In this document: positions 59,904 to 64,000 of the stretch, piece after piece
How the letters are laid out: every line of letters starts with the position of its first letter
Position numbering within the stretch: the stretch's first letter is position 1
Assembly (NCBI GenBank): GCA_964599915.1
Contig: CAZRHR010000005.1
Coordinates: 3,698 to 67,697 of the forward strand
DNA: 64,000 nt
DNA from: CAZRHR01 sp964599915
GTDB lineage: Bacteria > Bacteroidota > Bacteroidia > CAIKAF01
Direction of reading: 5' to 3'
Translations under genes and position numbers: made by a program
The notes under the pieces: generated by a model
Seen by the model: only the letters and a program-made list of their open reading frames with translations
Told to the model about the DNA's origin: nothing
Databases searched by the model: none

Positions 59904-61262
59904 TTACTTAAACTGCCAGCTGACTCCCAGGACGCCTCCCATTTGGACGGGGTTGATGCGGGTAAAAGGTGCATGACTTAGGTTGGTGGCTGCGTATCTG
60001 GAGATTAGACCAAGGCGTATCTGGATGGGCCAGTGTCGGGGTTGGAAAGAAGCGCCAACTTGCCATTCTAAATCTAAGCGAAAGGGATTGAGTCCTGCGG
60101 TTTGTCCTACTTCGGCCCTTGAAGTCGCTCCGGTGGCCCATACCTCGTTGCGCGTTTGCACACCGGCACTTCCGCCCACTTGTCCCCAAAGTCCAAGTCT
60201 TTGGTTTTTATTTTTCCAAGTAAGCCCAACATGGATTGGAAACTGAATCCAACCCATGGTTTGCTCAAGGCTTTGGGTGGTTTCGCCTAGGACGACATCT
60301 GTACTGAGCGCCGGACCGTCACTTTCTATGGAATTGAGGTTGGGTTCTATCCAAAGCCCTCGCAACATGCCCCATTGGGTGAAAATATGGGTTTGTAGGG
60401 TATTGGCCGGCAAAAGGTTAAACGGATGGGTGGCGATGTGTTCGCGCGAGGTACGTACCTCAATGGTCTGGTATTGGATGCCTGTACTCCATTGCCAACC
60501 CCAAGGTGAGTTTTTAAATGTTCTTTGACCACGAATCTGCAGTCCAAGCTGCCATTGTATGGGGTTGGTTTCTGTCCATCCTTGTCCTCCACCAAACGCA
60601 GGCAAATAGGGCCCGCCTGTTTGTTCTACCCCGGCCAACTGTCCAAGGAGTCCTGTTTCTAAACCCAGGTGCCATTGGGTTTTTATTTTGTTTTGGGCTA
60701 AGGTTTCTTGTTCGGGGAAGACGTTTTCGAAAATCGCCCATGCAGAGGCTTGTTCATTCTCATTCAAGAAAAATGCAGGAAAAGGACGGTAAAAATTCAG
60801 GGGTTCAATTTGAATGTTGATTGGAGTAACCGGTTCATCTTCTCTGTTTAAACCGGGAAGTAAGCTCGTCTTTTTACCCAAAACAGACATACTTTGCGAA
60901 GGTGCGGTCGTGATGTTCGGTTTTAGCGGGGAGGGTACAATGGTTTTCGGACGCAATGGCTGCGAAACATGCCCGGTAGAAATTTCAGGGCTAGGGCTAT
61001 GGGTTTCACGCTGACGTTCTGCGACTTCCAAAGAAGGGACAGAGGTTTGGCTGGTTGTGCTTCCTAACCACCAACCCAAACCAAAGAGGCAGACAGAAAG
61101 TGTGGGGACAAACACCCAGAAAAACCTTCGATTTCGTCTTCTCTTTTGCTGAAGCAGCAGTTCTTCACTTACCCCTTCCCATACATGGGCAGGCACCCTG
61201 ACTTCATGGTGCTGGAGTTGGTCTTTGAACCACCGGTCGAAACGAAAGGCGCCCTTGTTCAT
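59904..61262 (-). CDS. Membrane anti-sigma-like protein with a C-terminal beta-barrel-like domain
   Basis: A 452-residue protein whose ATG at 61262 overlaps the sigma-factor stop (ATGA); an ATG at 61274 adds four residues. Residues 1-42 are a charged cytoplasmic segment (FDRWFKDQLQHHEVRV, VWEGVSEELLLQQKRRRNRR), typical of Bacteroidota sigma-factor-linked proteins. One transmembrane helix (about 44-65) follows, then a Pro/Ser-rich linker to about residue 170. The C-terminal 280 or so residues have barrel-like alternating strands (WHLGLETGLLGQLAG, WQLGLQIRGQRTF, MGGVLGVSWQFK). The likely role is to sequester the co-encoded ECF sigma factor until a signal in the envelope is sensed. This is inferred from context. 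Confidence 0.75.
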   Translation of the reverse strand: MNKGAFRFDRWFKDQLQHHEVRVPAHVWEGVSEELLLQQKRRRNRRFFWVFVPTLSVCLFGLGWWLGSTTSQTSVPSLEVAERQRETHSPSPEISTGHVSQPLRPKTIVPSPLKPNITTAPSQSMSVLGKKTSLLPGLNREDEPVTPINIQIEPLNFYRPFPAFFLNENEQASAWAIFENVFPEQETLAQNKIKTQWHLGLETGLLGQLAGVEQTGGPYLPAFGGGQGWTETNPIQWQLGLQIRGQRTFKNSPWGWQWSTGIQYQTIEVRTSREHIATHPFNLLPANTLQTHIFTQWGMLRGLWIEPNLNSIESDGPALSTDVVLGETTQSLEQTMGWIQFPIHVGLTWKNKNQRLGLWGQVGGSAGVQTRNEVWATGATSRAEVGQTAGLNPFRLDLEWQVGASFQPRHWPIQIRLGLISRYAATNLSHAPFTRINPVQMGGVLGVSWQFK

Positions 61263-61834
61263 GCGTGGTTCCATTTTCCATGTGGTACCAAATCCGGCAT
61301 CGTTTCCCGAATGCGGTGTTGCAATTGTTGCCGGGCCCTTGCCAGCTGAGATTTGGAGGTGCCTTCTGAAATGCCGAGCATGTCGGCAATCTCCTTATGT
61401 GCGTATCCTTCAATGGCGTAGAGATTAAAGACCATGCGGTAACCATCGGGCAATTCACGCACCAATTGGAGCATGTCTTCTACATTCAAATAGGCATCGA
61501 CACTTTCGATGGGTTCCGTTTCAGGAAGGTTGTCATGGAGTTCGGAAGACCAATGAAGTGGATTTTTCTTACGGAATCTTTCCAGTGCCGTGTGCACCAT
61601 GATGCGTCTAATCCAGCCTTCAAGGCTTCCTTCACCCCGAAAATCTCTTAAATGGCTGAATACTTTGACAAATCCATCCTGTAAGTTGTCTTGGGCTTCA
61701 GAGACATCTCTTGAAAAACGAAGACATACGGCATACATTTTAGGGGCAAAAAGGTGATAAAACTTGGCGTAGGCCTTGTGGTCTCCTTTTTTGCAGGCTT
61801 CAAGTATCGTATCTATGTGTGCGTTATTTAGCAC
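61259..61834 (-). CDS. ECF-family RNA polymerase sigma factor
   Basis: About 191 residues from the GTG at 61834, which overlaps the last 11 bases of the Kazal gene; the open frame extends to 61984 but that part is antisense-free overlap with the Kazal gene in another frame. Region 2 ([37 protein letters not shown]) and region 4 ([38 protein letters not shown]) are intact. The Kazal stop and this start overlap, and this stop overlaps the next start, so the three genes form a coupled unit. It probably directs transcription of an envelope-stress or surface-related regulon. Confidence 0.9.
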   Translation of the reverse strand: MLNNAHIDTILEACKKGDHKAYAKFYHLFAPKMYAVCLRFSRDVSEAQDNLQDGFVKVFSHLRDFRGEGSLEGWIRRIMVHTALERFRKKNPLHWSSELHDNLPETEPIESVDAYLNVEDMLQLVRELPDGYRMVFNLYAIEGYAHKEIADMLGISEGTSKSQLARARQQLQHRIRETMPDLVPHGKWNHA

Positions 61835-62048
61835 ATTCTCCCGGTCTAAAGTGTTTAATGCCAGCCGCCTCTGCGCTGCATGCATTTCCATAGGTTTTAC
61901 CGTCGCAGCCGCAAACCGGGTCGTATTGCATGGTGCAAATTTTATCCGGTTGGGGTGTACCCATACAATCAACGGGTGCCTCACGCTGTTTGGATTTACA
62001 TCCGGTGGCTAGGCAAAAAAGCGCAAATCCGATCAGTGGAAATTTCAT
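61824..62048 (-). CDS. Kazal-type protease-inhibitor-domain lipoprotein
   Basis: A 74-residue exported lipoprotein from the ATG at 62048 ([17 protein letters not shown], attachment Cys17). A Kazal domain occupies about residues 25-73, with the diagnostic [20 protein letters not shown] and the spaced cysteines of the fold (C-x-C...CGCDG-TY-N-C...C). Kazal domains inhibit serine proteases, and small bacterial ones are common in Bacteroidota. Its position as the first gene of a unit with an ECF sigma factor is notable. An upstream ATG at 62090 adds 14 residues and lies inside the preceding terminator region, so it is rejected. Confidence 0.88.
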   Translation of the reverse strand: MKFPLIGFALFCLATGCKSKQREAPVDCMGTPQPDKICTMQYDPVCGCDGKTYGNACSAEAAGIKHFRPGECAK

Positions 62049-62094
62049 CGCTAGGTTTTGGCGTTGTTTCACAAAAAACAAGTTCTGCAAGGTA

Positions 62095-62131
62095 CAAAAA
62101 AAAGAGGCTGTCTGGTGAAAGACAGCCTCTT
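62095..62131 (-). terminator. Intrinsic terminator of the T9SS gene at 62151
   Basis: On the minus strand a perfect 12-base stem (AAGAGGCTGTCT / AGACAGCCTCTT) with a 6-base loop is followed by eight T residues. It insulates the following Kazal-sigma unit. Confidence 0.92.
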
Positions 62132-62150
62132 CTCATTTTTAAAAATAAGG

Positions 62151-64000
62151 TTATTGAACCAAGATCCGCAAAGTAGCAGTTTGCTCTCCTTGGTTTACTT
62201 GCATGAAGTAAACGCCGGTGGCATAACCATCCATTTGTTTGGTGAAAGAGCCGGTTACCATAAAGGTTTCCATTTGTCTTCCTTGCGCATCCATGATAGA
62301 TACGGACGCCTGATTCCAGTTTTCAGGTAATTGCACATGCAACGCACCTTGGGTTGGGTTTGGACCGAAAGTGATGCCCAAAGATTGTGCATCGGCAAAA
62401 CCTAAACAATTGACCACCATTAGGTCGTCGGTAGCTGTTCCGGTACATCCGTTGTTATCTACAAACGTGTAGGTGATGACGTAATTGCCGGGGTTGGTAT
62501 TTGGGTCAAACGAGGTTCCGGTAACGCCAGTTCCAGAGAACACGCCATTGCTTGGGCTACCACCTGCTAAAGATACAAGACCATTGTTGGTACATACAGA
62601 GTCAATACCCAAGTCTAAACTTACCATCGGTAAAGGATTTACGGTAATGGTTACGGAAGCCGTATCGCTGCAACCGTTGCCGTCTGTGCCAATGACCAAG
62701 TAGGTATCCGTTCCTGCAGGTGTGAAGGCCACGCCATCTTGTACATTGTTGTTCCAAGTAAGGTTGGGGGCACCTGAAGCGGTAAGGGTTACGCTGCTAC
62801 CTTGACACACACTGTTGCTGCTGGATTGAATAGCAACCACAGGGGCTAGGTTTACGGTTGGAGTTACAGATACAGTGTCTGTGCAGCCATCAGGTCCGTA
62901 ACCAATGACAGTGTAGGTAATGGGCTGTACAGGGAAAGCTACGCCATTTTGTACACCATTGTCCCACGTATAGGTTGAAGCGCCTGAAGCGGTTAAAGTG
63001 AAGTTGGCTCCTTCGCAAATGCTGTTAGCAGATTGTTGTACGGAGACAGTTGGGTTGGTTCCCACCGGAATAGTTACAGAAGCTGTATTGGAACAGTTGT
63101 TCTGGTCTGTACCTGTCACCGTGTAGGTAAGGGTGGAAGAGGGCGTAAAGGCTACACCATTTTGTACGCCATTGTCCCAGCTGTAGGTATTCGCACCGCC
63201 ACCTGTCAAGGTTACGGAAACACCGTTACAAGCTGTAGTAGGAGAAGAGCTGGCGGTTACGGTAGGTAGCGGATTTACCGTTACGTTTACTGGGGCTGAG
63301 GTAATGGAACATCCATTTCCTATCGCGGTAGAAACGGTGTAGGCACCAGCCGTGTTTACGGTGATACTATTTCCAGTCGCATTGTTGCTCCAAGTATTTC
63401 CAGAAGCAGCGGAGCTGTTAAGCTGTACAGAACCACCTTGGCAGAAAGTAGTCGGTCCAGCTGCAGTGGCCGTTACCGTGGAAGAAATGGTAAAGGTTAC
63501 ATTGTAGTTATTGAGTCCACTGGTGCAAGCCAATCCATCAAAAACTGAAGGAAGAATTACGGCGGAGTAGGTGCCGGGTGCAGTATAGGTATGCGAAACG
63601 GTGAGCGACTGGCAAGGGATGTTTTCACCAGCGGAAAGAATGCTCAAGCTGGCACAGTTGCCATTGGTAAATGCCGCCAATCCTGGGAACCGTGCATTAA
63701 AGGTCATGGTTACCGTAGCGGGTTCTGTTAGGGTAAAGCGATACCAATCTGTATCTCTGGAACCGGAGGCGGCGTTTGATGTTCCAGTGTAGGTGGTGGT
63801 ACAGCCGGGTGCCAAATCCACATAAACGGGGGTAGTTGAATTACATCCACCGTTTAAATCTTGTCCGCAGGTTTCATTCTCAGATAATGCACCGGCAGCA
63901 GGCGTCACCGCACAGTTAGGTGTGTACACTACTTGGTCTAAACCAATGAGGTCGGAATTTGTGCCAGAGGGTCCACCGTTGGTAACGAAGTATCGGAACG
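62151..64000 (-). CDS. T9SS type A surface protein with Ig-like repeats (5' end outside window)
   Basis: The frame is open from base 64000 to the stop at 62151, giving about 616 residues with the N-terminus outside the window. No signal peptide is therefore seen. The first part is a beta-sandwich of the pre-peptidase C-terminal type (DWYRFTLTEPATVTMTF, GTYSAVILPS). At least three Ig-like repeats of about 80 residues follow, each with a SWDNGVQNGVAF-like core and a GCSDTASVTITVNPLP-like end (62640-63300). A further Ig-like domain (GSPSNGVFSGTGVTGTSFDP) precedes the type A sorting domain (GITFGPNPTQGALHVQ, SIMDAQGRQME, GVYFMQVNQGEQ). It is probably a surface adhesin or matrix protein. Confidence 0.85.
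   Translation of the reverse strand, partial: FRYFVTNGGPSGTNSDLIGLDQVVYTPNCAVTPAAGALSENETCGQDLNGGCNSTTPVYVDLAPGCTTTYTGTSNAASGSRDTDWYRFTLTEPATVTMTFNARFPGLAAFTNGNCASLSILSAGENIPCQSLTVSHTYTAPGTYSAVILPSVFDGLACTSGLNNYNVTFTISSTVTATAAGPTTFCQGGSVQLNSSAASGNTWSNNATGNSITVNTAGAYTVSTAIGNGCSITSAPVNVTVNPLPTVTASSSPTTACNGVSVTLTGGGANTYSWDNGVQNGVAFTPSSTLTYTVTGTDQNNCSNTASVTIPVGTNPTVSVQQSANSICEGANFTLTASGASTYTWDNGVQNGVAFPVQPITYTVIGYGPDGCTDTVSVTPTVNLAPVVAIQSSSNSVCQGSSVTLTASGAPNLTWNNNVQDGVAFTPAGTDTYLVIGTDGNGCSDTASVTITVNPLPMVSLDLGIDSVCTNNGLVSLAGGSPSNGVFSGTGVTGTSFDPNTNPGNYVITYTFVDNNGCTGTATDDLMVVNCLGFADAQSLGITFGPNPTQGALHVQLPENWNQASVSIMDAQGRQMETFMVTGSFTKQMDGYATGVYFMQVNQGEQTATLRILVQ
62640..63300 (-). repeat. Tandem Ig-like domain repeats within the T9SS gene
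   Basis: Three coding repeats of roughly 220 bases encode TYSWDNGVQNGVAF, TYTWDNGVQNGVAF and LTWNNNVQDGVAF at their cores. The near-identical stretches at about 62730, 62940 and 63160 show recent duplication or gene conversion. Confidence 0.7.

Noticed and set aside
61835..61984. Sigma factor starting at 61984
   Set aside because: That extension overlaps most of the Kazal gene in another frame and has no sigma region 1 or 2 features.

Overview
The window is a gene-dense chromosomal segment of a Bacteroidota bacterium. Several independent signs agree. Promoters have the phylum-specific TAnnTTTG -7 box. Several large secreted proteins end in type IX secretion (T9SS) sorting domains, both type A and a gliding-motility-associated type B domain. 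The enzyme set is rich in peptidases (S9, M28, S46, S1-like) and includes the short AMP nucleosidase and a long RecQ. Order or family cannot be fixed from the sequence alone. I see no tRNA, rRNA, CRISPR array, insertion sequence or prophage.

Layout. 1-8.6 kb (minus): a cut-off phosphate-selective-porin-like gene, metG, recQ, a DPP-IV-like S9 peptidase and AMP nucleosidase. 8.6-10.7 kb (plus): an M28 peptidase and a YhhQ-type queuosine precursor transporter, then a 560-base non-coding stretch with a hairpin. 11.3-14.9 kb (minus): a giant T9SS cargo with GEVED, beta-helix and PKD modules. 15.0-17.1 kb: a divergent pair of a LexA-like S24 repressor and DNA polymerase IV. 17.2-20.0 kb (plus): galE, a catalytically degenerate EnvC-like M23 protein and a tail-anchored small protein. 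20.1-23.7 kb (minus): a LysR regulator and pheT. 23.8-28.9 kb (plus): a tightly coupled operon of a dicarboxylate/glutamate symporter, an HSL-type esterase, a penicillin-acylase-family amidase and a small membrane protein. 29.0-33.6 kb (minus): three tandem glycine-rich secreted proteins. 33.8-38.9 kb: an MFS exporter, dihydroorotase with a glycosyltransferase, and SPOR protein, nadD and gmhA. 39.2-42.8 kb (plus): two T9SS cargos, one a lysyl-endopeptidase-like protease. 43.0-52.8 kb (minus): a possible PD-(D/E)XK protein, a fourth glycine-rich protein, a type-B T9SS adhesin-like protein, waaA with an outer-membrane protein, a lipoprotein and an S46 dipeptidyl-peptidase. 53.0-58.8 kb (plus): ApaG, then a histidine kinase, an OmpR regulator and a LytS-type sensor. 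58.9-64 kb (minus): a rhodanese-thioredoxin lipoprotein, a DUF6132-like protein, a Kazal lipoprotein with an ECF sigma factor and a membrane anti-sigma-like protein, and a T9SS cargo cut by the window end.

Two observations stand out. First, eight genes have a perfect TAnnTTTG box exactly 4-5 nucleotides before the start codon, while five others have it 21-27 nucleotides upstream. This implies a class of leaderless or nearly leaderless mRNAs next to a normally leadered class. Second, four paralogous secreted proteins share an N-terminal module and a C-terminal polyglycine domain resembling the ALK/LTK glycine-rich fold, without any visible T9SS sorting domain. Three of them form a translationally linked array.
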